Positions 28,349 through 37,753 of a stretch of 64,000 bases of DNA are shown here, in pieces. The notes below the pieces were generated by a model, which was given only the letters and a program-made list of their open reading frames with translations, had not been told where the DNA came from and ran no database searches. The stretch is from Actinomycetota bacterium. Lineage in GTDB: Bacteria > Actinomycetota > Acidimicrobiia > Acidimicrobiales > Palsa-688. The stretch spans positions 31,126 to 95,125 of the forward strand of contig JAJPKN010000014.1 in the NCBI GenBank assembly GCA_021323695.1. The letters are read 5' to 3'. Both the position numbers and the translations under genes were made by a program. Numbering within the stretch: the first letter of the stretch is position 1; every line of letters starts with the position of its first letter.

Positions 28349-30562
28349 TCAGGGGAGAGCCAGCGCCAGCGAGCTCCAGGTAGCGCCGCCGTCCGTGCTG
28401 CGCCACACCTCGCCAGTAGCCTGCCCGAAGGCCCACAAGGTGCCGGGCCCCGAGGCCACAACTCCCTGGGCCCGTTGGGCCTCCGGGCCCCTTAGATCGA
28501 AGACCGACCACTGCCGGCCGGCATCCTCGCTCACGAGCAGGCGGGCGGCGGCGCCAGCGGTGTAGCTCGGGCAGAAAAGGACGACCGTCGTCGCGCTGAT
28601 GCTCGGCTGCTGGCAGCTCGAAAGGTCGGTGGGCACGCTCCAGTAGCTCCAGGTGCGCCCCCCGTCAGTGCTGGTGGCAATGCCTCTGGTGCACGTTGCT
28701 GCCACAACGGCCAATGCCTGGCTATAGGCCAGGCCGCCGTACCCCCACACCTCAACAGTGGCCACGTCCTGCCATGTGGCCCCGCCGTCGTGGGTCGTCG
28801 CCACGGTGGTGGGCCGCAAGGGCAACGAGATCGGGGGTTTCACCGGCTTGAAGGCCGCGCAGCTCCCCCATCCCAGGGCCAGGCCGTCCCTCCTGTTGGC
28901 AAAGGAGACCACAGAGGCCCCAGCTGGGCCGAGGCCGGCTATGGTGAGCGACCGGCCGCGGTGGCCTCCGTCGTCGCTCACCCATACCGTGCTCGTGGCC
29001 GTTTGGACGACGAGCAGGCCCGAGGGGCCCAGTTCGGCGACCGGCCCCCCAAAAAAGCCGCCCTCGGCGGCCTGAGCGGCGGCGGGCAGGCTATGCCAGG
29101 ACTGGCCCCCGTTGTCGCTCAGGAACTGGCCCGCCTCCGTGCTTGCCCACAGGCGTTTGCCCGCCACCAGCAGGGCCGACAAGCGCGTCTTGCCGGTACT
29201 GGCCACCGGGGCCCAGGAACGGCCGCGGTCGGCCGAACGCCAAAGGACGTTGGACATCGTTGTGCCCCCGGCGAGCCAGGCGCCGCTATGGCCGGCGCCC
29301 ACGAGTTGCGAGCCCTCCACGCCTTGAGGAGACCACGACCGTCCGCCGTCGGCCGTCCACCACGCCTGGCCCTGGCAGGGGCCGTTGGCTCCCATGGTGC
29401 AGCCGCCAGCCAACGCCACTCCGTGCTGAGGGTCATAGAAGTACAGCTCGCCGAACGGCCCCCCGAGCCGCCTGCCCGGAGCGACCGTGCTCCTGGGAGC
29501 AGTCGTGCCCTTGGGTGCCGGGAAAACCTGTGACCAGCAGCGGCCCCCGTCGGTGGTGGCAACGATGGCGAGCCGGGGGACCTGGCCGAACTTGGCGTAG
29601 TTGCCACCGCCCGCGTAGCCCTGGTCCGGTGAGGGGAAGGCAAGCGATGTCAGCAGGTAGCCAACGCAGGTCCCGGGGACTGCCTGCCAGCTGGCCCCGG
29701 CGTCGGTGCTCTGCCAGATCTGGCTTGTACAGCCCCAAGGGGGCGAGCCGTTGGCCGTCAGGGCACTGAGCCCAGTGGCAAAGCCGTGGCTGGCGTCAAC
29801 AAAGGCCAGCCCGCCACTGGGGGCTCCCCCCTGGAAGGGCACGGCGGCCCAGTGCCGGCCCCCGTCGGTGGTGCGCAAGAGCACCCCGGGCCACGCTGCC
29901 TCCTGGCCGTACATTGCGTTGGGGTAGGCGAAGCCCACCCGGCTGTTGAGGAAGTACAGCGTCGAGGTGGACCAGTACCAATCGGCCCCGCCGGCTTGGG
30001 CCGCCTGGGCCGAAACCGACGGCAGGGTGATCGCCACCGGGACTTCGTGCCAGTTGGCCCCAGTGCCGGAGCTTTCCACCAACAACGGGCCCCGGGTGCC
30101 CAGGCCGGCGGCTACGACCGCACCGCCTATAGTCCCCACCCAATGGAGGACGACATCGCTGCCTTGCCAGACCGAGGCCCAGCTCGCACCGCCGTTGGTG
30201 GTGCGCTCCAGTTCGCTGGTGGCGCCCAGGGCATAGCCAGAGGTTTGAGGCTTGGGCACGGCAGCCAGGTAACCCGTCTGGGCGGACGTGAAGACCAGGC
30301 CCACCTGGCCGCTGGCCGGCCCGGGCGAGGCAACACCCTTCGGCGCCGGGAGCTGGGAACTCCGGTAGGACACGATGTCGAGCGGGAGGGAGGGTGCCGA
30401 AGCAACGGTCGTGCTGGCCCCGACAGGGACAGTGGTGGTCGACTGGGCCAGAGCCGGGCCCGTCTTGGTGGCGAGGGGCGAGAACATAGCGGCCACCATG
30501 GCGACGCGACAGGCGGCACCACCGAGGGTGCTCAGAGCGGCTTGGCGTAGGGACCTCATCAT
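28349..30562 (-). CDS. Secreted Asp-box (BNR) repeat beta-propeller protein
   Basis: A 737-residue exported protein. A signal peptide (about 1-40) is followed by a Ser/Thr-rich stretch. At least ten Asp-box repeats of the S/T-x-D-G-G-x-x-W type follow, such as RTTDGGRHW, STDAGASW, ATTDGGRCW, WTADGGRSW, LSDNGGQSW and STDGGRTW. They are spaced 40-70 residues apart to the C terminus, predicting one or two beta-propellers like those in sialidase-type or HCF136-like folds. The sialidase catalytic residues cannot be identified, so a binding role is as likely as an enzymatic one. The gene is monocistronic. Confidence 0.7.
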   Translation of the reverse strand: MMRSLRQAALSTLGGAACRVAMVAAMFSPLATKTGPALAQSTTTVPVGASTTVASAPSLPLDIVSYRSSQLPAPKGVASPGPASGQVGLVFTSAQTGYLAAVPKPQTSGYALGATSELERTTNGGASWASVWQGSDVVLHWVGTIGGAVVAAGLGTRGPLLVESSGTGANWHEVPVAITLPSVSAQAAQAGGADWYWSTSTLYFLNSRVGFAYPNAMYGQEAAWPGVLLRTTDGGRHWAAVPFQGGAPSGGLAFVDASHGFATGLSALTANGSPPWGCTSQIWQSTDAGASWQAVPGTCVGYLLTSLAFPSPDQGYAGGGNYAKFGQVPRLAIVATTDGGRCWSQVFPAPKGTTAPRSTVAPGRRLGGPFGELYFYDPQHGVALAGGCTMGANGPCQGQAWWTADGGRSWSPQGVEGSQLVGAGHSGAWLAGGTTMSNVLWRSADRGRSWAPVASTGKTRLSALLVAGKRLWASTEAGQFLSDNGGQSWHSLPAAAQAAEGGFFGGPVAELGPSGLLVVQTATSTVWVSDDGGHRGRSLTIAGLGPAGASVVSFANRRDGLALGWGSCAAFKPVKPPISLPLRPTTVATTHDGGATWQDVATVEVWGYGGLAYSQALAVVAATCTRGIATSTDGGRTWSYWSVPTDLSSCQQPSISATTVVLFCPSYTAGAAARLLVSEDAGRQWSVFDLRGPEAQRAQGVVASGPGTLWAFGQATGEVWRSTDGGATWSSLALALP

Positions 30563-30710
30563 GGCCTAGACCGAGCGGCGATGGGCTTGGTTCCCCATCA
30601 AGGCCTAACGGACCGTGCTGGCCCCGGTCGCAGTTGCACCGACGCTGGTCACCAGCGCCCACCGCGGCAGCGGCCAAGAAGCTGCCACCGGGCTGTGCAG
30701 TGCCGTGACG

Positions 30711-32792
30711 TCATCTCCCGGCTCCGCCTCCCGGCGAGGGTTCGGCGCCACCTGTCCCCAGGGCGGTGGGTCCCAGCCTTCCACCAGGGGTACCTGGTGG
30801 CGAGGGGGCTGGTGGAGCGGGCGGCGCCGGAGCGGCTGGGGCCACCGGCGCCGCCGCCCCCACAGCCTGGCTGCGCTCCCCGAAGCGGCGAGCTTTGGCC
30901 TCCTGCCTTTGCTCGTGCCCGGGCTGGTCCCGTCCGACCAGCCGGTAGACCACCTCGCCGGGGACCGTCTCGTGCTCCAGAAGCTCGGCCACGAGGCTCT
31001 CCAACGCGGCCCGGTGGGAACGGACCACTTCGGTCGCCCGTTGCTCGGCGTCGCGCAGCAGGCGGGCCACTTCCTCGTCGATCCGCTGCTGGGTTGCCTC
31101 GGCGAAAGGCCGGCTGGTCACCTCTTGTCCCCCCTTGAGGTACATCGGGCCTCCGAGCGGGTAGCTGACCGGCCCGACCGAGCTGGAAAGGCCGTACTCC
31201 CGGACCATGCGCAGCGCGAGGTCGGTGGCCGTGGACAGGTCGTTCACCGCCCCGGTGGAGGCCTCTCCGAGCACCTCAACTTCAGCTGCCCGCCCGCCCA
31301 GGCGCACCGCCAGGGAGTCGAGCAGGTAGCTGAGCGGGTAGAGGTGGCGTTCGGCCACCGGGAGCTGGAAGGTGACCCCCAGGGCCTGGCCGGCTGGGAG
31401 GATGGTGACCCGCTCGACTGGGTCGGCAAAGGGGCAGCAGGCGGCGACGATGGCATGCCCTGACTCATGGACTGCGACGGCTTTGCGTTCGGAGGGGAGC
31501 AACAGGTTGGAGTCCTCCCGCCGCCCCAGCATGATGCGGTCGCGGGCGTAGCTGAAGTCGGCGGCCGAGAGCCGGTCCGAACCCCGCCGGACCGCAGCGA
31601 TGGCTGCTTCGTTGACCAGGTTGGCCAGTTCCGCCCCCGAGAAGCCGGGCGTGGCCCGGGCCACTGCCCCGAGGTCCACGTCGGGCTCCAGGTGCTTGCC
31701 CCGGCAGTGCACGGCCAGGATCGCTGCCCGTTCGGCCTGGTTGGGCAAGGGGACCGTCACCTGCCGGTCGAAGCGACCGGGTCGCAGCAACGCAGGGTCG
31801 AGCACCTCGGGCCGGTTGGTGGCCGCGAGGACTACGACGCCCTGCGCCGGGTCGAAGCCGTCCATCTCGGCCAGCATCTGGTTGAGGGTCTGTTCTCGCT
31901 CGTCGTTGCCGACCGCCACGCCCGCGCCCGACCGCCTCTGGCCTATGGCGTCCACCTCGTCCACGAAGATGATGGCCGGTGCCCGTCTCCGGGCTTCTTG
32001 GAAGAGGTCCCTGACCCGTGCCGCCCCGACCCCGACGAACATCTCGACGAAGCTGGAGCCGGTCGCGGAGATGAACGGGACCCCCGCCTCTCCGGCCACT
32101 GCCCGGGCGAGGAGTGTCTTGCCCGTGCCGGGTGGGCCGACCATGAGCACGCCTCTTGGGACCACCGCGCCGGCTCGCCGGAAGCGCTCCGGGGCGCGCA
32201 GGAAGTCGACCACCTCCGCGATCTCCGCCTTGGCCCCGTCGTAGCCGGCGACGTCGGCGAAGGTAGTGGTCGGGCGTTGCGCGTCGAACACTCGGGCGCG
32301 AGCCTTGCCCACCCCGGGTAGGCCACCGAGCATGCCCACGCCGGCCCGGCGCCCGCTATAGGCGAACACGGCGAAGAGCGCCAGGAACGGCAAGAAGGAC
32401 AGGAAGCCCCCGAGCACCTCGGCGCCGAGCGAAGCCGTGGGCGGGGCCGCCGCGACCTGTACGTGGTGGGCAGCCAGATCTGAGAGCAAAGGAGGGCCGG
32501 CTAGTGCCAGGGGGATAGCCGTCGTGAAACCGGAGCCGTTGGTGAAACTGCCGGCGGCCTCGCCATTGGCGCTGATGGTCACGCTCTTGACCGCCCCCCG
32601 GTCGACTTGGTGGAGGAACTGCGAGTAGGTGAGGCTGGTCGCTGAGGGAGGGCGGACCGGGAACGCGAAGAGCAGCCCGAGGCTGATCAACAGCCCGACC
32701 GGCAGGAGCCACCTCCGCCATCCCGGGGGGGAAGGCGGTGCGCTCCCCTGGGGCTTGTCGCTGGGGAGCCCTGACCTTGCGTCGCGGGTCAT
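30711..32792 (-). CDS. ftsH: FtsH-family membrane AAA+ zinc protease
   Basis: A 693-residue membrane-bound ATP-dependent protease that degrades misfolded and regulatory proteins. It has an N-terminal helix (about 28-45), the periplasmic SYSQFL-type domain ([20 protein letters not shown]), a second helix (about 125-145), Walker A GPPGTGKT at 219-226, Walker [12 protein letters not shown], second region of homology [17 protein letters not shown], and the zinc motif HESGH at 442-446 with a later Asp ligand in [13 protein letters not shown] Pro/Ala tail of about 60 residues is atypical. It lacks the usual tilS/hpt/folE neighbours and is probably a second paralogue. Confidence 0.92.
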   Translation of the reverse strand: MTRDARSGLPSDKPQGSAPPSPPGWRRWLLPVGLLISLGLLFAFPVRPPSATSLTYSQFLHQVDRGAVKSVTISANGEAAGSFTNGSGFTTAIPLALAGPPLLSDLAAHHVQVAAAPPTASLGAEVLGGFLSFLPFLALFAVFAYSGRRAGVGMLGGLPGVGKARARVFDAQRPTTTFADVAGYDGAKAEIAEVVDFLRAPERFRRAGAVVPRGVLMVGPPGTGKTLLARAVAGEAGVPFISATGSSFVEMFVGVGAARVRDLFQEARRRAPAIIFVDEVDAIGQRRSGAGVAVGNDEREQTLNQMLAEMDGFDPAQGVVVLAATNRPEVLDPALLRPGRFDRQVTVPLPNQAERAAILAVHCRGKHLEPDVDLGAVARATPGFSGAELANLVNEAAIAAVRRGSDRLSAADFSYARDRIMLGRREDSNLLLPSERKAVAVHESGHAIVAACCPFADPVERVTILPAGQALGVTFQLPVAERHLYPLSYLLDSLAVRLGGRAAEVEVLGEASTGAVNDLSTATDLALRMVREYGLSSSVGPVSYPLGGPMYLKGGQEVTSRPFAEATQQRIDEEVARLLRDAEQRATEVVRSHRAALESLVAELLEHETVPGEVVYRLVGRDQPGHEQRQEAKARRFGERSQAVGAAAPVAPAAPAPPAPPAPSPPGTPGGRLGPTALGTGGAEPSPGGGAGR

Positions 32793-32796
32793 GAGC

Positions 32797-32817
32797 GGGC
32801 CCCTCCTTTCAGGGCCC
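32797..32817 (-). promoter_or_regulatory. Hairpin presenting the ftsH Shine-Dalgarno in its loop
   Basis: On the minus strand, GGGCCC-(TGAAAGGAG)-GGGCCC can fold into a 6-bp GC stem, with the ribosome binding site AAAGGAG forming the loop and the ATG five bases beyond. Such an arrangement could modulate ftsH translation; it may also be fortuitous in GC-rich DNA. Confidence 0.4.
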
Positions 32818-32994
32818 CGAGGACCGGTGGGTGCCGGAGCGCCGACCTGACGGCCGGGTAAGTTGGCATTCGTGCTCCTCCTTTTTCTTCCCCTTGCAGG
32901 TCTCTTCCTTCTGCAAGCCGGGCCGCATGCCCCATGCCCCGCCAGGCCCCGGCTCCGCCGGCCATGTCCGCCGGCCCCGTTGGCCTACTAGTAG

Positions 32995-34455
32995 TCACCC
33001 CTCGACGGCCAAGGGCCCCCGGCCCATGACGGCCTGGCCCCTGAGCCCGGCGAGCAGCGCAGCCAGGACCGAGGTGCCGGCAAGGAACAGCACCGTGGCT
33101 TCAAATCCCCTCTCAACGTCGGCGGCAATGTGCGGGTGTGCCCCGGCGATGGCACCGAACACCAAGCCGGTAGCGGCCAGGCCAAGGGAAGTACCCAGGC
33201 CGCGAGCCGTGTTCAGCACACCGCTCGCCACCCCGGAGGCATCACGGGGAGCCGCGCCCATGATGGCGGCGTTGTTGGGCGGCATGAACAGGCCGAGGCC
33301 CGTTCCCGCCAGTGCCAGTTCGACCAGGAAAGGCACGGTGCCACGGTGCTCCACGGCTAGCAGGCCCAGTGCCCCGCCGGTGAGCAACATGCCGCCCACA
33401 GTCAGGGCCCGGGCCCCCAGGTGCTCGGCCAGCCGCCCGGCGAAGGGGGCCACCAGGCCAAGGCCGGCGGGCATGGCCATGAGCTCGAGCCCGGCGCGCC
33501 CCACGGGCAGGCCGAGGTCGAGCTCCAAGAAATAGGGCACCACGAACAAGACCCCGAACATGACCATGTAGGAGAGCAGGCCGCTGGAAATGCCATAGCG
33601 GAAGGGCCCGCGGGAAAACAGCGAAAGGTCGAGCATGGGCGAGCGGGTATGCCTTTCCCACCAGATGAACAGGTACGACCCCACGGCCACCACGCTGAAG
33701 AGGGCGACCACCAACCGAGAAGCCCAGCCGAGCTCGTTGCCGTACGACACGGCTATCAAAAGAGCTACGACCGGGGGGACGAAAATGGCCAGGCCACCCC
33801 AGTCGAAGGGCTCACGAGGGGCCAAGTGGTGGCTGCGCGGGATGAGGAACCAGCCGAGCAGGGCACCGATGGCCCCGGCGGGGACGTTCACGTAGAAAAT
33901 GAGCCGCCACCCGCCCAGAGCGATCAACAGGCCGCCCACAGCCGGCCCCAGGGCCAGCCCGAGGGCCTGGGCAGCCCCCTGCACGCCGATGCCCCGGCCC
34001 AGTTCGTGAGCGGGCATGGCGGAAGCGATGATCGCGACGCTGTTGGCTTGGAGCATGGCGGCCCCGACCGCCTGCAGCACCCGGAAGCCCACCAGTTCGG
34101 GCAGCCCGGGGGCGGTGGCGCACAGGGCGGAACCGGCGATGAAGATCAAGAACCCGTAGATGTACAGGAGCTTCCGCCCCACCATGTCCGCCAGCCGGCC
34201 TACTGCGGTGACCAAGCTGACCAGAGCCAACAGGTACGCCAGGCCAACCCATTGGGCCCCGCCCAAGCTGGCGTGCAGGTCGTGCTGGAAAGTAGGGAAG
34301 GCCTGGGTCACGATGCTGGCGTCCAGTTGGCCCATGAAAGCCCCGACGCAGACGGTGCCGACCACCAGCCAGTGGGCGTTGGGGTAGCGGCGGACTGAGG
34401 GGGGCCGGCGAGGCTCGGCCAGCAGGTCCTGCCACCGTCGGGGGGAGGTCCTCAC
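32995..34455 (-). CDS. MFS drug-efflux transporter, DHA2 (EmrB/QacA) family
   Basis: A 486-residue inner-membrane proton-coupled exporter with about 14 hydrophobic helices. Family features: D45-like aspartate in helix 1 (FMGQLDASIVTQAFP), motif A in loop 2-3 (GRLADMVGRKLLYIYG), motif B with FRVLQAVGAAML, and the antiporter motif C region GLALGPAVGGLLI. A PNNAAIMGAAP loop is typical of DHA2 members. Likely exports hydrophobic drugs or dyes; substrate unknown. No regulator gene adjoins it. Confidence 0.88.
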   Translation of the reverse strand: MRTSPRRWQDLLAEPRRPPSVRRYPNAHWLVVGTVCVGAFMGQLDASIVTQAFPTFQHDLHASLGGAQWVGLAYLLALVSLVTAVGRLADMVGRKLLYIYGFLIFIAGSALCATAPGLPELVGFRVLQAVGAAMLQANSVAIIASAMPAHELGRGIGVQGAAQALGLALGPAVGGLLIALGGWRLIFYVNVPAGAIGALLGWFLIPRSHHLAPREPFDWGGLAIFVPPVVALLIAVSYGNELGWASRLVVALFSVVAVGSYLFIWWERHTRSPMLDLSLFSRGPFRYGISSGLLSYMVMFGVLFVVPYFLELDLGLPVGRAGLELMAMPAGLGLVAPFAGRLAEHLGARALTVGGMLLTGGALGLLAVEHRGTVPFLVELALAGTGLGLFMPPNNAAIMGAAPRDASGVASGVLNTARGLGTSLGLAATGLVFGAIAGAHPHIAADVERGFEATVLFLAGTSVLAALLAGLRGQAVMGRGPLAVEG

Positions 34456-34552
34456 CTGGCCCGGGCCTCCGGCGTTGCCACGGCCTCACCCTACTAGCGT
34501 GGGGTACGCCCCAATGCCATAAGGCAGCCGGCGTTGGCTGCCCGCCGTCAGC

Positions 34553-34640
34553 TTCTTTGCCCTGGTGTGAGGTTCTCTGTCCGAAAAGGGGCTGAGGCCG
34601 CCACTTTTCAGGCGAGAGAACCCTCAGTCAGGGCAAAGAA
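34553..34640. repeat. 88-bp foldback (MITE-like inverted repeat)
   Basis: Outer arms TTCTTTGCCCTG (34553-34564) and CAGGGCAAAGAA (34629-34640) are perfect complements. Inner arms TGAGG-TTCTCT (34568-34578) and AGAGAACCCTCA (34615-34626) match but for one base, and AAAAG/CTTTT (34584-34588, 34602-34606) form a third block. The whole element could fold into one long hairpin. It lies between the lipid kinase stop and the MFS start. Either a miniature inverted-repeat element or a strong terminator fits. A separate 7-bp hairpin (GGCAGCC/GGCTGCC) is at 34523-34542. Confidence 0.6.
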
Positions 34641-34702
34641 CGAGGGGGGACGACCGCCTGGCCGCCGGGCGGGCCGACCCCTCAGCAGCCCGACGCCGCC
34701 GT

Positions 34703-35653
34703 TCATTGAGCAGCCCGCACACGGAGGGCCCCAGGTAGCACTTCGACGCTGAGGCTGCGGCCGGCAGTGATGACCTCGCCGTCGACCTGGCGGGGCAGTT
34801 CTGCCGCAGCTTCCACCTCGACGTGCTTGGCCTGGTAGCGCTCCAGGTAAGGCCCGTCGTGGGGGGCACCGGCCAGGACGTGGGCCGCCAGCCATGCCCA
34901 CCCCAGGGGGCCGCGGGGGGACAGGACGGCCACGTCCAGGAGGCCGTCGTCCAGGCGCGCCTCGGGCAACAGGAGGAAACCGCCGGGAAGGGTGCCCATG
35001 TTGCCCACCACAACAGTGCGAGCCGAGCGGGTGATGGGCTCGCCGCCGTCCAGCCGGACGGTGAAGTCGTGTGGGGGCACGTGCAGGTTGCCCAGGCCGG
35101 CGATCGCGTAGCTGGCCCATCCCAGGTGCTCCTTTAGGAGCGCAGGCGTGGCGGCCACGACGGTGGCGTCAAGGCCCATGCCGGCCATGGCCACCACCAC
35201 ATACCCGTCGCAGCTGGCCAAGTCGACCTCTATTTCACCTCCCCCGAAGCCCGCCCGGAGAGCGGCTTGCGGGTGAGCCGGCGCTCCGATGGCACGGGCG
35301 AAGAGGTTGGCAGTCCCCCAGGGCACTACGGCCAAGGGCGTTGGTGCCCCAGAGCTCCAGATGGCCTGAGCACAGGTCCTGACGGTCCCGTCCCCGCCGG
35401 CGGCGAACACCAGCCTCTCGCTGTCCTCGGCGAGGTACCGGGCGAGCTCGGCTCGGCCTGCCCGGCCGGCCGGCCCCGGTGCTGCGCCTATGAAGAGGGC
35501 TTCCCACCCATGAGACGCGGCTGCCTCCTGGCACCAGCGTTCGAGCCTGTCCAGGTGGCGGGCAGCCGCGGAGTTGACGACGAAGGCGGCCCGCCTCATG
35601 GCAAGTGCCCACGCCAGGGCCGGGGTGGGAGGCTCATGGCAGTTACGTAGCAA
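34703..35653 (-). CDS. Diacylglycerol kinase catalytic-domain lipid kinase
   Basis: A 316-residue member of the DagK/YegS family that phosphorylates lipid alcohols with ATP at the membrane face. The nucleotide loop FAAGGDGTVRTCAQAI (GGDGT at 86-90) and the following PLAVVPWGTANLFARAIG are diagnostic, as are GMGLDATVV and the C-terminal QVDGEVI. The first 18 residues may be untranslated: an internal ATG at 35599 (MRRAAFVVN) matches the usual family start better. Diacylglycerol or a phosphatidylinositol precursor are possible substrates. The foldback repeat lies 63 bases past its stop. Confidence 0.88.
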   Translation of the reverse strand: MLRNCHEPPTPALAWALAMRRAAFVVNSAAARHLDRLERWCQEAAASHGWEALFIGAAPGPAGRAGRAELARYLAEDSERLVFAAGGDGTVRTCAQAIWSSGAPTPLAVVPWGTANLFARAIGAPAHPQAALRAGFGGGEIEVDLASCDGYVVVAMAGMGLDATVVAATPALLKEHLGWASYAIAGLGNLHVPPHDFTVRLDGGEPITRSARTVVVGNMGTLPGGFLLLPEARLDDGLLDVAVLSPRGPLGWAWLAAHVLAGAPHDGPYLERYQAKHVEVEAAAELPRQVDGEVITAGRSLSVEVLPGALRVRAAQ

Positions 35654-35720
35654 TTATGGGCGCGGACAGGGGGCGTGAGCTGGTCGTCTCGCCGGTTGCC
35701 ATGCCCCGACCCAAAATGTT

Positions 35721-35750
35721 TTGAGACTGAGTCTCAACATCGGGTATAGT
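35721..35750 (+). promoter_or_regulatory. Zinc-operon promoter with 17-bp Zur-like operator
   Basis: TTGAGACT-G-AGTCTCAA (35721-35737) is a perfect palindrome of 8-bp arms. Its first six bases serve as a -35 (TTGAGA); 18 bases later TATAGT (35745-35750) is a good -10. The predicted transcript would begin at about 35757, on the A of the first start codon, so the message is probably leaderless. A Fur-family repressor bound to the palindrome would cover -35 and spacer. The site differs from published Zur consensus sequences, so the assignment rests on position and operon content. Confidence 0.7.
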
Positions 35751-35756
35751 GTGGGC

Positions 35757-36806
35757 ATGAGCCGAAACCGCCGGTTGCCGTCACGGCCACACCTGGCCTG
35801 GGCTGGCCGGCCGGGTTGGCCGGCCGGCCTGGCCGGCCTGGCCCTGCTGGCCCTGCTGGTGGCTGCCTGTGGCGCGGGCACAGCTGGGCCGGCCGGTGGG
35901 CAGCCGGGTGGGGGTAGCCATGCCCAGGGCCAAGCCCAGGGCCAAGGCCCGGTGCGAGCCCCGTCAAGACAGGCCCAGGCCCAGGCCTTGGCAGTGGGCG
36001 CCGAGGACCAGTACGCCAATGTCATTGCCCAGGTCGGGGGGCGCTATGTGAGCGTGCAGGCGGTCATGAGCAACCCCAACGCCGACCCCCACGAGTTCGA
36101 GGCCAGCGCCCAGGTGGCCCAAGAGGTGGCCCGGGCCCAGCTCGTAGTGCAGAACGGGGCCGGTTACGACGCCTTCATGTCCAAGATCGAGGCAGCCAGC
36201 CCAAACCCCAGGCGCCAAGTGGTCGTGGTGCAGGAGCTGCTCAAGGCGCCCAGCAGCACTTTCAACCCGCATTTTTGGTACGACCCGCGTACCATGCCCG
36301 CGGTGGCCCAGGCGGTCGGTGCCGCCCTGTCCCGGGTGCTGCCCTCCCACGCCGCCTACTTCGAGGCCAACGTGCGCCGTTTCGACCGTTCCCTGGCACC
36401 CTGGAGGGCAGCCATCGCCCGGTTCAAGCACGACTACCCGGGGGTGCCCGTAGCGGTCACCGAGCCGGTGGCCGACTACCTCCTGCAGGCGCTGGGTGCC
36501 CACGTCCTCACCCCCGAGCCTTTGCAGTCCGCGGTCATGAACGGGACAGACCCTTCCCCCCAGGCCATCTCCACCCAGGACAACCTCCTGAACGGCCGCA
36601 AGGTCAAGGTCCTGGTGTACAACGAGCAGGTGAGCGACAGCCTCACGGCGACCTTCGTGGCCGAGGCCAAAAGGGCTGGGATCCCTGTTGTAGGGGTCTA
36701 CGAGACGATGCCCGCCTCGGGTTATGACTACCAGAGCTGGATGCTGGCCACGGTGTCCGCCCTCGAGCGGGCGCTGGCCGGCCAGGTGCCACGCGGGAGG
36801 GCCTGA
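35757..36806 (+). CDS. znuA: Zinc/manganese ABC transporter substrate-binding lipoprotein
   Basis: A 349-residue metal-binding lipoprotein (cluster A-I). A signal peptide ends in the lipobox LVAACG with C38 as lipidated residue; a Gly/Gln-rich linker follows. Candidate metal ligands are the His of NPNADPHEFEAS and the His of TFNPHFWYDPRT, with an acidic residue near the C terminus; there is no long His-rich loop. ATG 35757 coincides with the predicted transcription start, hence no Shine-Dalgarno. It is the first gene of znuA-znuC-znuB-znuB2-zur. Zinc is favoured over manganese because of the terminal Zur-like gene. Confidence 0.85.
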   Translation: MSRNRRLPSRPHLAWAGRPGWPAGLAGLALLALLVAACGAGTAGPAGGQPGGGSHAQGQAQGQGPVRAPSRQAQAQALAVGAEDQYANVIAQVGGRYVSVQAVMSNPNADPHEFEASAQVAQEVARAQLVVQNGAGYDAFMSKIEAASPNPRRQVVVVQELLKAPSSTFNPHFWYDPRTMPAVAQAVGAALSRVLPSHAAYFEANVRRFDRSLAPWRAAIARFKHDYPGVPVAVTEPVADYLLQALGAHVLTPEPLQSAVMNGTDPSPQAISTQDNLLNGRKVKVLVYNEQVSDSLTATFVAEAKRAGIPVVGVYETMPASGYDYQSWMLATVSALERALAGQVPRGRA

Positions 36807-36808
36807 CG

Positions 36809-37753
36809 ATGCCCGCTCCTGCCAGAGGCGCAGGCCTGAGCCCACGGCCCGGTACCGGGGAACTGAGCGCCGGCTTGCCGCCCGCTGCCACCGAGGCGGG
36901 GCCCACCCAGGCGGGCGCCATCCAACCGGGCCGGAGCTCGCCGCCCGTCGCCAGTGAGGCGCCGCTCAGCGTCGAGGGCCTCACGGTGTGGGTGGCGGGG
37001 CGGGAGATCCTCCACGACGTGACCTTCTCACTGGAAGCGGGTTCACTGACCGGCCTGATCGGGTCGAACGGGGCGGGCAAGACGACCCTGCTGCGAGCCA
37101 TCCTGGGCTTCCAGGGCGTTTCTGCCGGGCGCGTGCGCCTGGCTCGCCCCGTTGGCTACGTGCCGCAGAAGGTGGTGCTGGACCCCGACCTGCCGGTACG
37201 CGCCAGGGACCTGGTCGAGCTCGGCTTCGACGGCCACCGCCTCGGGCTCCCGTGGCGGGGGCGCCCTCGCCGTGGCCAGGTAGAGGCGCTGCTGTCAATG
37301 GTGGAGGCCACCGGCCTGGCCGATGCCCGGGTAGGTGCCCTGTCGGGTGGGGAACAGCAGAAGGTGCTGATAGCCCACGCACTGGCGCGCCAACCCCGCC
37401 TGCTCCTGCTCGACGAGCCCATGGCCAACCTCGACCTGCGGGCCACCCGGGAGGTGGCGGCATTGCTGGCGCGCATCGCCAAGGACCAAGGCGTGGCGGT
37501 GCTGCTGTCCACCCATGACATGAACCCCCTCCTGTCGGTCATGGACAAGGTCGTCTACCTGGCTGGTGGCCGGGCGGCCAGCGGGACCACCGACGAGGTG
37601 GTCCAGAGCGACGTGTTGAGCCGCCTTTACGGCCACCACGTCTGTGTGGTGCGCATCCACGGGCGCCTGCTGGTCTCCGCGCTGGACGAGCACGGCGAAG
37701 AAGGTTGCGACGTGGTGGCCGAGGGCGACAGCTACCGGGAGGCCCGCCCGTGA
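36809..37753 (+). CDS. znuC: Zinc ABC transporter ATP-binding protein
   Basis: A 314-residue ATPase. The first 48 residues are a low-complexity extension. The ABC domain then opens with LSVEGLTVWVAGREIL, with Walker A GSNGAGKTTL, Q-loop PQKVV, signature LSGGEQQKV, Walker B LLLLDEPMANLD and switch His in LLSTHDMN. The C-terminal 40 residues carry the DEVVQSDVLSRLYGHHV stretch typical of metal importers. It starts two bases after znuA and its stop overlaps the next start (GTGA). Confidence 0.9.
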   Translation: MPAPARGAGLSPRPGTGELSAGLPPAATEAGPTQAGAIQPGRSSPPVASEAPLSVEGLTVWVAGREILHDVTFSLEAGSLTGLIGSNGAGKTTLLRAILGFQGVSAGRVRLARPVGYVPQKVVLDPDLPVRARDLVELGFDGHRLGLPWRGRPRRGQVEALLSMVEATGLADARVGALSGGEQQKVLIAHALARQPRLLLLDEPMANLDLRATREVAALLARIAKDQGVAVLLSTHDMNPLLSVMDKVVYLAGGRAASGTTDEVVQSDVLSRLYGHHVCVVRIHGRLLVSALDEHGEEGCDVVAEGDSYREARP

